A stretch of 64,000 bases of DNA, taken from NCBI RefSeq assembly GCF_026341275.1, contig NZ_JAIFZO010000002.1:6230118-6294117 (forward strand). The letters are read 5' to 3'. The position numbers and the translations under genes are program-made. The notes under the pieces were generated by a model. The model searched no databases. It worked only from the letters and a program-made list of their open reading frames with translations, and had not been told where the DNA came from. This stretch comes from Streptomyces ortus (GTDB lineage Bacteria; Actinomycetota; Actinomycetes; Streptomycetales; Streptomycetaceae). Of the stretch, positions 18,684-28,114 are shown in pieces (the stretch's first letter is position 1; every line of letters begins with the position of its first letter).

Positions 18684-18716
18684 GGAGTGACCTCGTGCTG
18701 AGGAGTGACCTCGTGC
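18681..18716 (+). repeat. 18-base tandem duplication carrying ribosome binding site and GTG start of the terminal NRPS
   Basis: TGAGGAGTGACCTCGTGC is repeated perfectly at 18681-18698 and 18699-18716. Each copy holds GAGGAG and a GTG eight bases downstream, and 18 is a multiple of three, so both GTGs (18695 and 18713) are in frame. The first copy also holds the stop of the thioesterase gene. Confidence 0.9.
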
Positions 18717-21700
18717 CCCCCGTCTCCTACGCCCAGCGGAGGCTGTGGTTCCTGAACCGCGTGGACGGCCGGTCGGCGGTCTACAACTGCTCCCTCGTGA
18801 TCCGGGCGAGAGGCCAACTGGACCGCACCGCCCTGGCGGCGGCGCTCACCGACCTGGCGGACCGGCACGAAGTGCTGCGCACGGTGTACCCCGGGGTCGA
18901 CGGCGAACCCGTACCGCGCGTGCTCGACCGACGGCCCGGACTCGACGTGGTCGCGTGCGAGGAGGAGGGGCTCGCCGACGCGCTCTCCTCGGCCGTCGAC
19001 CGCGGGTTCGACCTGACGACGGATCTCCCGGTCCGGGCCACGGTGTTCACGACGGCGCCCCGGGAACACGTGCTGGCGCTGGTGATCCACCACATCGCCT
19101 GCGACGAGTGGTCCTGGCAGCCGCTGCTCACCGACCTGGCCACGGCCTACCGGGCCAGGGCCGCGGGTGAGCCCCCGCGCTGGACGCCGCCGCCGGTGAG
19201 CTACCCCGACTACGCGGTGTGGCAGCGGGAGCTGCTGGGCGACCAGGACGATCCGGCGGGCCTCCTCGCGACGCAGCTGTCCTTCTGGCGGGAACAACTG
19301 GCCGGGCTGCCCGCCGCACTGGACCTGCCGTTCGACCGGCCGCGCCCCGCGGTGGCGGACCACCGCGGCGACCAGGTACCGCTGAAGCTCGACGCCGAGC
19401 TGCACGAGCGCCTGCTCGCGGTCGCCGCCGACCACGGGTGCACCGCGTTCATGGTGCTGCAGGCCGGGCTGGCTGTCCTGCTCTCCCGGCTGGGGGCCGG
19501 TACGGACATACCGATCGGCACACCGGTGGCGGGACGGCTCGACGAGGCGCTGGAAGACGTGGTGGGCTTCTTCGTGAACACCTTGGTGCTGCGCACCGAT
19601 GTGTCCGGCGATCCGACCTTCACCGAGCTGCTGCACCGGGTGCGGGACGCGGATCTCGCCGCCTACGACCACCAGGACGTTCCTTTCGAGCGGCTGGTCG
19701 AGGACCTGAACCCGGAACGTTCACTGGCCCGGCATCCGCTCTTCCAGGTCATGCTGAGCCTGTCCAGGGGCGAGGAGGCCACGCTCGCGCTGCCGGGTCT
19801 TGAGTGCACCGAAGTGCAACTGGACGCGCGGGTGGCGAAGTTCGACCTGTCCGCCGACTTCCGGGAGAACCGCACGCCGGACGGGGACGCCGCGGGCATC
19901 GACGGCGCCCTGGAGTACGCCACCGCCCTGTTCGACCGGGCCACCGCCGACCTCGTGGCCGATGCCCTGCCCCGGCTGCTGCGACAGCTCGTGTCGGCAC
20001 CGGAACGGCCCGTCGGCGAGGCCGACCCGCTCTCCGCCGAACACCGCCACCAGGTCCTCGACGTGTGGAACGACACCGCCGCGACCGTGTCGCCGGCCAC
20101 CGTGCCGGAACTGTTCGAGGCGCAGGCCGCGCGCACGCCTCGGGCGACCGCGCTGGTGTGCGGGAGCACGAGGCTCACCTTCGCCGAACTCGACGACCGG
20201 GCCAACCTGCTCGCGCACCGGCTGCGCGCCCTGGGAGCCGGTACGGAACGGGTGGTCGGGCTGGCCCTGCCGCGGTCGGCCGACTCCGTCGTGGCGATGC
20301 TGGCGGTGCTCAAGACCGGTGCGGCCTATCTGCAGCTCGATCTCGAATACCCGCGGGACCGGATCACGCACATGCTGCGGGACGCCGCACCGGTCGCCGT
20401 CGTCACGGACACCGCGACCGCGACGGCGTACGGGTTCGACGCGCGGCCCGCGCTGCCCGCGGTGCTCGTCGACCGGCTGCGGGCACCGGCCGGTCCCGTG
20501 GCGAGCCCGAACTGCCGCGTGCTGCCGGAGAGCGTGGCGTACGTCATCCACACCTCCGGATCGACCGGCCGCCCCAAGGGCGTGCTGACGCCGCACTCCG
20601 CGCTGAGCAACCTGTACGCCTTCCACCGCGCGGGGCTGCTCGCGCGCACCGAGGCCCGCGCGGGCCGGCGGCTGCGGTCCGCCGTCACCGCCTCGCTGTC
20701 GTTCGACACGTCGTGGGAGGCACTGTTCTGGATGCTGGCCGGACACGAACTGCACGTGATCCGCGACGACATCCGGCGGGACGCCACCGCGCTGACCGCC
20801 TACGTCAAGGCCGCGGGAATCGATGTCCTCGACGTCACCCCCACCTACGCCGAGCACCTGCTCGACGAGGGCCTGCTGTCCGGACCGGGCGCGCCACTGG
20901 TGCTGCTGCTCGGCGGGGAAGCCGCCGGGCAGTCGCTGTGGAACCGCGTACGGGAGGTGCCCGGGACGCTCTGCTACAACCTCTACGGTCCCACCGAGTG
21001 CACCCTGGACGCGCTGTGGTGGGACGCCGCGGACAGCCCGCAGCCGCTGATCGGCAGGCCGATCGGGAACACCAGGGTCTTCGTGCTCGACGAACGGCTG
21101 CGGCCCGTCGCACCGGGCGTCCCGGGGGAGTTGTACGTGAGCGGCCCCGGCGTGGCCCGCGGCTACCTGAACCGCCCGGCCGCCACCGCCGAACGGTTCG
21201 TCGCCTGCCCCTGGGCCATGGACGGGGAACCGGGGAGCCGCATGTACCGCACCGGTGACCTGGTCCGGTGGGACCACCGGGGCAGGCTGGACTACCTGGG
21301 CCGCGCCGACGACCAGGTCAAGGTGCGGGGCTTCCGTATCGAACTCGGCGAGGTGGAGGCCGCGCTGACCCGCTGCCCGGACGTGGCGCAGGCCGCCGTG
21401 GCCGTGCGGGCGGACGCCCGGGGCGAGAAGCGGCTCGTGGGGTACGTACAGGCCGCCGGGGACCGGGCGCCCGAGGCGCGCGACCTGCGCGGGTGGCTGT
21501 CCTCGATCCTGCCCGACCACATGATCCCGGCGTTCTTCCAGCCGGTGGCCCGGCTGCCGATGACACCCAACGGGAAACTCGACCGGGACGCGCTGCCGCC
21601 CCCGGACCTCACCCACCGTCCCGCGTCACGCGGTCCGCGCGGGCCCTACGAGGAGGTCCTCTGCGGGCTGTTCGCGGAGGTGCTGGGGCTGGGCCGGGTC

Positions 21701-22690
21701 GGCGCCGAGGAGAACTTCTTCGAGCTGGGCGGTCACTCCCTGCTCGCCACCAGGCTGCTCTCCCGGGTACGAGCGGTGCTGGGCGGACACCTCACCGTCC
21801 TGGACCTGTTCCAGGCACCCACCGTCGCCGAACTGACGGACCGGCTCGCCGCCGGCACCCGGCACGACCCGCTGGCGGTGCTGCTCCCGTTGCGGACGGG
21901 AGCCGGCCGGCCCGCGGTCTTCTGCGTGCATCCGGCCGCCGGGCTCAGCTGGAGCTACGCGGGCCTGCTCGGCCACCTCGACGCCGACTACCCCGTGTAC
22001 GGGTTGCAGTCGAGGGGCCTGACCGATCCGGCGGCGACCGGCCGCTCCTGGCGCGTGACGGTCGAGGAGTACGCGGAGCAGATCCGCGCCGTCCAGCCCG
22101 AGGGGCCCTACCGGCTGCTCGGCTGGTCCTTCGGCGCCGTGGTCGCCCACCTGCTGGCCACCGAACTGCAGGCCCAGGGGGCCGAGGTCGACCTGCTCGC
22201 ACTGCTCGACGGCTATCCGCCCGACGCGGCACCCGGCCACCCGCTCCTCGTCGAGGGCGGTTCCGGGACGTACACCGAGCTTCTGCGCTCCCTGGGGTAC
22301 GACCTCTCCGCGTTCGGCGGGCGACCCCTGGGTCACGAGGACTACGAGCGGACGGTCCGCGGGCCGGGCAGCCCGCTCGAACGGCTGACGCGGGAGGAGA
22401 CCGCCGCGCTGGCCCGGGTGTTCGTGGACAACGACCGGATCCATGAGGAACTCCGGCCCAGCACGTACCGGGGGGACCTGGTGTTCTTCGCCGCCACTGA
22501 GGGAAGAGCCGAGGACGCTCCGGCGCCGGAGGCGTGGCGCGAGCACGTGAGCGGCCGGCTCGATGTGCACGAGATCCCTTGTGGCCACGGCGAGATCACC
22601 CGGGCGGAGCCGATCGCGCGGATCGGCGCCGTGCTCGCCGAAAGGCTCGCCCTGCTGGACGGACCGCGGCCCACGGCGGAGGAACGATGA
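18695..22690 (+). CDS. Terminal NRPS, C-A-T-TE
   Basis: 1,331 residues from GTG 18695, or 1,325 from GTG 18713; the two starts are duplicated and equally good. Domains: C about 5-440, A 470-965, T with S1015 in LGGHSLLATRL, and a thioesterase from about 1065 with S1145 in GWSFG. The C motif reads HHIACDEWS, so the usual Gly after Asp is Glu. The A pocket read by eye is about D-T-W-D-L-G-L-L-D-K, which I cannot assign; it resembles A2 of the previous protein in general sequence. The TE should release the chain by hydrolysis or cyclization. The stop overlaps the exporter start (ATGA). Confidence 0.92.
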   Translation: MLRSDLVPPVSYAQRRLWFLNRVDGRSAVYNCSLVIRARGQLDRTALAAALTDLADRHEVLRTVYPGVDGEPVPRVLDRRPGLDVVACEEEGLADALSSAVDRGFDLTTDLPVRATVFTTAPREHVLALVIHHIACDEWSWQPLLTDLATAYRARAAGEPPRWTPPPVSYPDYAVWQRELLGDQDDPAGLLATQLSFWREQLAGLPAALDLPFDRPRPAVADHRGDQVPLKLDAELHERLLAVAADHGCTAFMVLQAGLAVLLSRLGAGTDIPIGTPVAGRLDEALEDVVGFFVNTLVLRTDVSGDPTFTELLHRVRDADLAAYDHQDVPFERLVEDLNPERSLARHPLFQVMLSLSRGEEATLALPGLECTEVQLDARVAKFDLSADFRENRTPDGDAAGIDGALEYATALFDRATADLVADALPRLLRQLVSAPERPVGEADPLSAEHRHQVLDVWNDTAATVSPATVPELFEAQAARTPRATALVCGSTRLTFAELDDRANLLAHRLRALGAGTERVVGLALPRSADSVVAMLAVLKTGAAYLQLDLEYPRDRITHMLRDAAPVAVVTDTATATAYGFDARPALPAVLVDRLRAPAGPVASPNCRVLPESVAYVIHTSGSTGRPKGVLTPHSALSNLYAFHRAGLLARTEARAGRRLRSAVTASLSFDTSWEALFWMLAGHELHVIRDDIRRDATALTAYVKAAGIDVLDVTPTYAEHLLDEGLLSGPGAPLVLLLGGEAAGQSLWNRVREVPGTLCYNLYGPTECTLDALWWDAADSPQPLIGRPIGNTRVFVLDERLRPVAPGVPGELYVSGPGVARGYLNRPAATAERFVACPWAMDGEPGSRMYRTGDLVRWDHRGRLDYLGRADDQVKVRGFRIELGEVEAALTRCPDVAQAAVAVRADARGEKRLVGYVQAAGDRAPEARDLRGWLSSILPDHMIPAFFQPVARLPMTPNGKLDRDALPPPDLTHRPASRGPRGPYEEVLCGLFAEVLGLGRVGAEENFFELGGHSLLATRLLSRVRAVLGGHLTVLDLFQAPTVAELTDRLAAGTRHDPLAVLLPLRTGAGRPAVFCVHPAAGLSWSYAGLLGHLDADYPVYGLQSRGLTDPAATGRSWRVTVEEYAEQIRAVQPEGPYRLLGWSFGAVVAHLLATELQAQGAEVDLLALLDGYPPDAAPGHPLLVEGGSGTYTELLRSLGYDLSAFGGRPLGHEDYERTVRGPGSPLERLTREETAALARVFVDNDRIHEELRPSTYRGDLVFFAATEGRAEDAPAPEAWREHVSGRLDVHEIPCGHGEITRAEPIARIGAVLAERLALLDGPRPTAEER

Positions 22691-24069
22691 CCGGCACGTC
22701 CCACCAGGCCCCGGTCGACCAAGCGCCGGTCGACCAGGACTCGGTTCACCAAGGCCCGGTTCACCAGGACCCGGTTCACCAGGGCTCCGTGGGTGGCCGC
22801 GAGTTCCGGTTGTTCTGGTTCGGGGAGACCACGAGCCTGCTCGGCAACGGGATCGCCGTGGTGGCGCTGCCCCTGGTCGCCGTCATCACCCTGCACGCCG
22901 ACACCTTCGTCGTCGGCATGCTGACGTCGGTCGCCTATCTGCCCTGGCTGATCCTCGGCCTGCCCGCGGGCGCGTGGGTGGACCGCCTGTCCCGCCGCCC
23001 GGTGATGCTGGTCAGCGACGCCGTCTCCTTCGTCACGTTCGCCAGTGTGCCGGCGGCGGCCTGGGCGGACGTGCTCACCGTCCCCCACCTGCTCGTGGCC
23101 GCCTTCACCGGCGGATGCGCGAACGTCTTCTTCACCACCGCGCACCGCGCCTACCTCCCGGCCCTGCTCCGGGACGAGGAACTGCTGGCGGGCAACGCCC
23201 GGTTGCAGGGCAGCGAGTCGACGGCGGAGGTCATCGGCCCCGGCCTGGCCGGCGTGCTGGTGCAGGCCTTCGGCGCCGTCGCCGGACTGCTGGCCAACGC
23301 CCTGAGCTTCGTGGTGTCGTGGCTCTGTCTGCGGGCGATCCGGACGACTGAGCCGCCGCCCCTGCCGTCCCCGGCCCTCCGGCGGCGCCGGCTGCGCACC
23401 GAGGTCGGCGACGGCCTCAGGTTCCTGTTCCGGGACCCCGTCCTGCGTACCCTCGCGGTCTTCAGCGCGGTGTCCAACATCGCGCTGACCGGGCTGAGTT
23501 CGATCGAAGTGGCGTTCCTGGTACGGACGGTCGGTGTCGGCGAGGCCGTCCTCGGCGCGGTGCTGACGCTGTGCGGCCTCGGCGGGGTCCTCGGCGTGGT
23601 GCTGTCCCATCCGGTGTCCCGGCGGTTCGGCACCGCACGGGCCGCGCTGGCCTTCCAGCTGTGTGCCGCGCCCTTCACCTTGCTCTTTCCGCTGACCGGC
23701 CCGGGGGCCGGCCTCGCGTTCTTCGTCGTCGGCGGGGTCGGAGGCGGCGCGGGAGTGGTCGCGGCGAGCATCATCACCGACACCTTCCGCCAGCGGTACT
23801 GCCCACCGGACCTGATCGGGCGCATCAGCGCGAGTGCGGCCGTGATCAGTTTCGGCGCCATCGCGGTCGGCGGACTGCTGGGCGGCGCGCTCGGCGAATT
23901 GTTCGGCGTCCGCGAAACGCTCTGGGCGATGAGCGGGCTCCAAGTGCTGTCGACGGCCATTCTGCTGTTCAGCCCCATCCGGAAAATGCGCGATTTCCCC
24001 GAATCCGAGCGCGCAATTCTCACGGCCGGGACAGAGGCCGCGGTAGAGGCTGAAAAGGCCGTGTCCTAA
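22687..24069 (+). CDS. MFS exporter
   Basis: 460 residues with about 10-12 hydrophobic segments, typical of the MFS efflux families found in peptide clusters. The motif between helices 2 and 3 reads AGAWVDRLSRRPVML. It is translationally coupled to the terminal NRPS (ATGA overlap), so it is probably the product exporter and self-resistance pump. The first 35 residues are odd: five 15-base repeats encode a hydrophilic PVDQ/PVHQ tract before the membrane core starts at about residue 36. Confidence 0.88.
   Translation: MTGTSHQAPVDQAPVDQDSVHQGPVHQDPVHQGSVGGREFRLFWFGETTSLLGNGIAVVALPLVAVITLHADTFVVGMLTSVAYLPWLILGLPAGAWVDRLSRRPVMLVSDAVSFVTFASVPAAAWADVLTVPHLLVAAFTGGCANVFFTTAHRAYLPALLRDEELLAGNARLQGSESTAEVIGPGLAGVLVQAFGAVAGLLANALSFVVSWLCLRAIRTTEPPPLPSPALRRRRLRTEVGDGLRFLFRDPVLRTLAVFSAVSNIALTGLSSIEVAFLVRTVGVGEAVLGAVLTLCGLGGVLGVVLSHPVSRRFGTARAALAFQLCAAPFTLLFPLTGPGAGLAFFVVGGVGGGAGVVAASIITDTFRQRYCPPDLIGRISASAAVISFGAIAVGGLLGGALGELFGVRETLWAMSGLQVLSTAILLFSPIRKMRDFPESERAILTAGTEAAVEAEKAVS
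22708..22782 (+). repeat. Five 15-base tandem repeats at the N-terminus of the MFS gene
   Basis: Five units close to GCCCCGGTCGACCAG follow each other and encode a five-residue repeat (x-P/S-V-D/H-Q). Frame is kept. The tract precedes the first membrane helix and is unlikely to be needed for transport. Confidence 0.85.
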
Positions 24070-24179
24070 AGGGTCCTGGCCGTTTCCGCACACCGCAGAA
24101 GGCTTTTCTCGGCGTAGCGCATACGTAAGCTGTTGATAGCGAAGAAAGAACGTGCAGAGTTCATCGAAGCGAGGTTTTC

Positions 24180-25169
24180 ATGCAAGAGGGAAACTCATTG
24201 CAGAATCTTCCGGCCGCGGTCCCGCTGCGGGACGATCTGGATATCGATCGACTGAACGCGGATCTCGCGGAGCTGAGCGGTTCCGAGTTCTGGGCGCTGC
24301 AGCGGTCCTTCGAGGACGGCATCGTCGGGGAAGAATCCGATGTGGACTGGAAGGTCCTTTCCCTGCGTGCCCCGGGCGGCGACGTCCGGCGCACCGACCC
24401 CGGCGGTCCGGGACGTGACTGGTTCGCCGACACCCCTTTGATGGCGAAGGCGCCCTACCTCGGTCAGGTCCTGTCCGAACTCGGTACCGAGCTGCGCAGC
24501 GTCCGGCTGATGGCCCTGGCTCCCGGGGTCTGTGTCCCGGAACACTCGGACACCCCGATCGGCCTCCCCTACGGCTACGTACGGCTGCACATCCCGCTGG
24601 TCACCAATCCCGGCGCCGTACTGGTGATGGACGGGACGGAACAGCGGTGGCAGCCGGGAACGCTCTGGTACGCCGACTTCGACCGGCCGCATTCCGTACG
24701 CAACGACGGCGACCGGGCCAGGATCCACCTGGTCGCGGACTGCGCGACCAACGACCGTCTGCTGGCCCTGTTCCCGGAGAGCTTCCGGGCGGCACTGCCG
24801 ACCAGCGACATCGCCTACTACCGGCCCGTGCTGCCCCTGACCCGGCCCGAACTCGCCGAGTTCGGCTGCCGCTTCGCCGTCCCGTTCTCCTTCATGGAGT
24901 GGGGACTCCAGGTGGTCGACGACCAGGAGAGCGACCTCGCCGCCGAAGTGCGTGCCGAGGACGACGGGCTCGTCCTGCGCGTCGAGGGGCGCGCGCCGGT
25001 GGAACTGCTGCACCTGGGCGCCGGCGAGTTCCGGTTGCTCGGCTGGAGCGAGGAACGGCTGCTGCGCCTCGACCTCTTCGACGACGGCCCGCGGGTGGAG
25101 TTCTCCACGCGGCGCGGACGCCGGCGCCAGGTGGTCGTCCGTCCGGCACACCGCCTCGCCACGGTCTGA
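24180..25169 (+). CDS. Aspartyl/asparaginyl beta-hydroxylase-fold Fe(II)/2OG dioxygenase
   Basis: 329 residues. The double-stranded beta-helix core lies at about 100-195. Iron ligands are H122 and D124 (PEHSDTP) and H171 (DRPHSVRN), and the 2-oxoglutarate arginine is probably R181. The family includes Asp/Asn beta-hydroxylases and proline cis-3-hydroxylases, so hydroxylation of a free or carrier-bound amino acid is expected. The C-terminal 120 residues are extra to the core and I do not recognise them. It starts about 110 bases after the exporter stop, so it may have its own promoter. Confidence 0.82.
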   Translation: MQEGNSLQNLPAAVPLRDDLDIDRLNADLAELSGSEFWALQRSFEDGIVGEESDVDWKVLSLRAPGGDVRRTDPGGPGRDWFADTPLMAKAPYLGQVLSELGTELRSVRLMALAPGVCVPEHSDTPIGLPYGYVRLHIPLVTNPGAVLVMDGTEQRWQPGTLWYADFDRPHSVRNDGDRARIHLVADCATNDRLLALFPESFRAALPTSDIAYYRPVLPLTRPELAEFGCRFAVPFSFMEWGLQVVDDQESDLAAEVRAEDDGLVLRVEGRAPVELLHLGAGEFRLLGWSEERLLRLDLFDDGPRVEFSTRRGRRRQVVVRPAHRLATV

Positions 25170-25292
25170 CGGCCCGAGCCGCCGGCCGCCACGAGCCACC
25201 GGCCGGCCATCACGGCCCACCCGCCGGGCACCACGGCGCACCCGCCGACCACCACCAGTCCACCCATGGACGACCACTGCTTGGGGACAGTC

Positions 25293-26069
25293 ATGCACAC
25301 ACTGACCGAAACGCCCGCCCTCGTCGAGAACGGGTTCGCCCGCTGGGACCTCGCCGAGGAATTCGGCATCACCGAATCCGACGCGTCCTTCCGGAGTCTT
25401 CGCGCCGAGTTCGTCGACCTGCCACCGGACCCCTACGCGACGGAGGAAGGACGCAACCGCCGCTACGCCCGAGGCGTCTTCCTCCCCTGGTCACGCCAGT
25501 TCAGCTGGATCCCCGACACGCACCTCGGGGAACACGGCTGGATGAACGGCTACTGGCAGGCCGACCACAACCCCGACTACGTCGGCGTGGTCCGCAAGCT
25601 GCCCGCCATGAGCGAGAGTGCCCGGAACAATCCGATCATCCACGAGATCCTCTCCTTCGACTACGCACAGACCCGCTGGTCGCGTGACGACGCGGCGTTC
25701 CCGCTGCACGTCGGGGTGCACCTGATCAAGCTGGCGGTGGACGACCCCGGACACGAGGCCATCTCCTCGCCCAACGAACTCCACCAGGACGGCGAGCCGT
25801 TCGTCTTCGCGCACCTGGTCTACCGCCGCAACGTCGTCGGCGGCTCGAACATGATCGCGCCGCCGAAGTACCGGGGCCTGATGCCCGAGGACGTGCCCGA
25901 CGGCGAGGCCCTGGCCGAGTTCGAACTGACCAGGCCCCTGGAGTCGTACGGCGTCACCGACGAGAAGGTCAGCCACTACGTGGCCCCCATCAGGCGAGGG
26001 GCCGGCCCGGAGACGGGCGAGCGCGCGGTGATCCTGGTCGACTTCACCCCCATGCGGCAGCACATCTGA
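25293..26069 (+). CDS. 2OG-Fe(II) dioxygenase, isoleucine-4-hydroxylase-like family
   Basis: 258 residues; ATG 25293 with GGGGA upstream (an earlier in-frame ATG at 25266 lacks a ribosome binding site). The iron-binding motif is H164 and D166 in NELHQDGEPF, with H228 and R244 as probable third ligand and co-substrate arginine. The spacing resembles the PF10014 family, which includes L-isoleucine 4-hydroxylase and other free amino acid hydroxylases. It probably hydroxylates a side chain used by the NRPS. The substrate cannot be read from sequence. The preceding 120 bases are a non-coding C-rich stretch of short CACC-type repeats. Confidence 0.8.
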   Translation: MHTLTETPALVENGFARWDLAEEFGITESDASFRSLRAEFVDLPPDPYATEEGRNRRYARGVFLPWSRQFSWIPDTHLGEHGWMNGYWQADHNPDYVGVVRKLPAMSESARNNPIIHEILSFDYAQTRWSRDDAAFPLHVGVHLIKLAVDDPGHEAISSPNELHQDGEPFVFAHLVYRRNVVGGSNMIAPPKYRGLMPEDVPDGEALAEFELTRPLESYGVTDEKVSHYVAPIRRGAGPETGERAVILVDFTPMRQHI

Positions 26070-26135
26070 GAGCGGTTCCACGCCGTCCGATTGTCCCTGT
26101 GTAAGTCCGTGCTGAGCCGAGGAGGGCGAAAGCCC

Positions 26136-27182
26136 ATGAAAGACAGCCGATCCCGGGCGATGTCCGAGATGCAACTGCTCGACTGCACCTTGCGCGACGG
26201 TGCCTACGCCGTCGATTTCGAGTTCGACGAGAAATTCGTACTCGAACTTCTCTCCGGCCTCGAAGAAACACCCGTTTCCAAGGTCGAGATCGGTCACGGG
26301 ATCGGCCTGGAGGCCGAGCGGACCGGCGTGAAGGCGGGAAACATCGATCACTTCACCTGGTGCGAACTCGCCCGGTCGACCCTGACCACGAAACCCTGGG
26401 GAATGTTCGCGCAGCCCGAGTTCACCCGCCCGGCGACGATCGGGAAGATGTGTGACCGCGGCATGTCGTTCGTCCGGGTCGGTGTGGAACCGGACCGGGT
26501 CCGGGACCACCTGCCCTACCTCCGGCAGGTCACGGACGTCTGCGGGGAGGTCTACCTCAACCTGATGAAGTCCGGTGCCACGTCCGTCGACCGGCTGCTG
26601 GACATGCTCGACGGGGTCGGACCGGAGATCGCGGGAATCTACGTGGTCGATTCCTACGGCTCGATGACGCCCGAGACCGTCGAGAGGTATGTGGGCGCGG
26701 TCGCCGAACGGTATCCGGTCGTCGGCTTCCACGGTCACGACAACCTCGGCCTCGCCAACATCAACACCGTCACCGCCTTCCGGGCGGGGGCCACCGTGCT
26801 CGACGGGACGCTGCACGGCATAGGGCGCGGCTCCGGCAACGCCGCCATCGAATCCCTCGCCGGGATCGTCAGCCTCATGGACCGGGACCGGTTCGACTAC
26901 CAGAAGCTCGCCGAACTCGCCGAACTCTGCCGGGTCAACATGAAGGTGATCGGCGAGGAGCGCAAGATGCAGGTCCTCGGCGCGGTGATCGGCATCCACT
27001 CGGGTTTCTTCGCACTGGTCGAGGAGCTCGCGGTCAAGTACCGGACCGAGCCGGCCCTGCTGATGGAGGCCGCGGTCGGAGCGGCCCTGGAGAGCCCCCG
27101 CGCGGCCGACTTCCGGGCGGCGGCGGCCAGGATCGCCGACCACGCCGGCCCGCGCTCCCTGCAACTCGCCGACGCCACCTGA
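26136..27182 (+). CDS. DRE-TIM (HMGL-like) aldolase/lyase
   Basis: 348 residues from ATG 26136, with GGAGGG upstream. The DRE-TIM signature LLDCTLRDGAY is at about residues 13-23, and the metal-binding GFHGHDNLGLANIN sits near 205-218. A GTLHGIGRGSGNAAIE segment follows. The family includes HMG-CoA lyase, 4-hydroxy-2-oxovalerate aldolase and isopropylmalate synthase. The length and lack of a regulatory domain favour an aldolase or lyase acting on a 2-oxo acid. Next to an FAH-fold enzyme it recalls the hydratase/aldolase pair of meta-cleavage pathways, possibly running in the synthetic direction to build an unusual amino acid skeleton. That role is an inference. Confidence 0.78.
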   Translation: MKDSRSRAMSEMQLLDCTLRDGAYAVDFEFDEKFVLELLSGLEETPVSKVEIGHGIGLEAERTGVKAGNIDHFTWCELARSTLTTKPWGMFAQPEFTRPATIGKMCDRGMSFVRVGVEPDRVRDHLPYLRQVTDVCGEVYLNLMKSGATSVDRLLDMLDGVGPEIAGIYVVDSYGSMTPETVERYVGAVAERYPVVGFHGHDNLGLANINTVTAFRAGATVLDGTLHGIGRGSGNAAIESLAGIVSLMDRDRFDYQKLAELAELCRVNMKVIGEERKMQVLGAVIGIHSGFFALVEELAVKYRTEPALLMEAAVGAALESPRAADFRAAAARIADHAGPRSLQLADAT

Positions 27183-27196
27183 GAGGACCGAACGAG

Positions 27197-28048
27197 ATGA
27201 AGCTCGCCAAGAGCGGCAACGGGCAGGACGTCCTCGTGGGAATCGACGGCAGCTGGTTCCCGCTGCGGGAGATCGGCGGCTACGAGGACGTCACCCGCAT
27301 CGGGGACCTGGTCGGGGACCCGCGGTTCGACGACCTGGAGGCACAGGTCAGGAGGCGGACGGCCGGATCCGGCGCGGCAGGGCCGGGCGACAGGGGCGTC
27401 GACCTGTCCGACGCGGCGACCGTCGCCGACACGGACGCCGGTATCTGGGGCGCCGGGCTCAACTACCGGCGGCACTCCGAGGACCTGGAGACCGAACAGC
27501 CCGGCCGCGGCCCCGGATCGTATCTGCGGCCCGCCTCGTGCCTCATCGGCAACGGCGGAACCATCCAGCTGCCCACCCAGTCGGCGCGGGTGACCGCAGA
27601 GGCGGAACTGGGTCTGGTCATCGGCACCCGCTGCAAGGACGTACCCCGCGACAAGTGGCGGTCCGTCGTCGCCGGAGTGACGGCCGTCCTCGACATGACC
27701 GCCGAGGACGCCATCCGCCAGAACCCGCGCTACATCCCCTGGGCGAAGGGGTTCGACACGTTCTGCAGCATCGGCCCCGCCCTGGTCACCCTGGACGAGT
27801 TCCCCGACGACCGCCTGGACGGGGTGCGGATCGCCACCGTCAGGAACGGCGAGACGATCGCGGCGGCGACGCCGCGGGACATGAAGTACGACCTGGGCTA
27901 CCTCGTCGAGTACTTCACCATGGGCCGGACCCTCGCACCGGGAACGGTGATCTGCACCGGAACCCCCGGCGCCGTCCCGATCGCCCCGGGGGACACCGTA
28001 CGGGCCACGGTCGAAGGCGTCGGCACGCTCACCCACCCCGTCGGCTGA
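27197..28048 (+). CDS. Fumarylacetoacetate hydrolase-fold enzyme
   Basis: 283 residues, the length of small FAH-fold hydrolases, hydratases and decarboxylases. The metal-binding glutamates are in TAEAELGLVIG around residues 132-142. GAGLNYRRHSED and the C-terminal GTVICTGTPGAVPIAPGD block are typical of the family. It starts 14 bases after the aldolase stop and is surely in the same operon. Family members cleave or hydrate 2-oxo acids, or decarboxylate oxaloacetate-like acids. Paired with the aldolase, it may process a 2-oxo acid that becomes a peptide building block. The substrate is unknown. Confidence 0.8.
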   Translation: MKLAKSGNGQDVLVGIDGSWFPLREIGGYEDVTRIGDLVGDPRFDDLEAQVRRRTAGSGAAGPGDRGVDLSDAATVADTDAGIWGAGLNYRRHSEDLETEQPGRGPGSYLRPASCLIGNGGTIQLPTQSARVTAEAELGLVIGTRCKDVPRDKWRSVVAGVTAVLDMTAEDAIRQNPRYIPWAKGFDTFCSIGPALVTLDEFPDDRLDGVRIATVRNGETIAAATPRDMKYDLGYLVEYFTMGRTLAPGTVICTGTPGAVPIAPGDTVRATVEGVGTLTHPVG

Positions 28049-28114
28049 CCCCGACGGCCGCTGTCTCAAGCCCGCTCGGCCCTGCGCGTCGGCGGAGAGT
28101 GGAACTGGAGTCAC

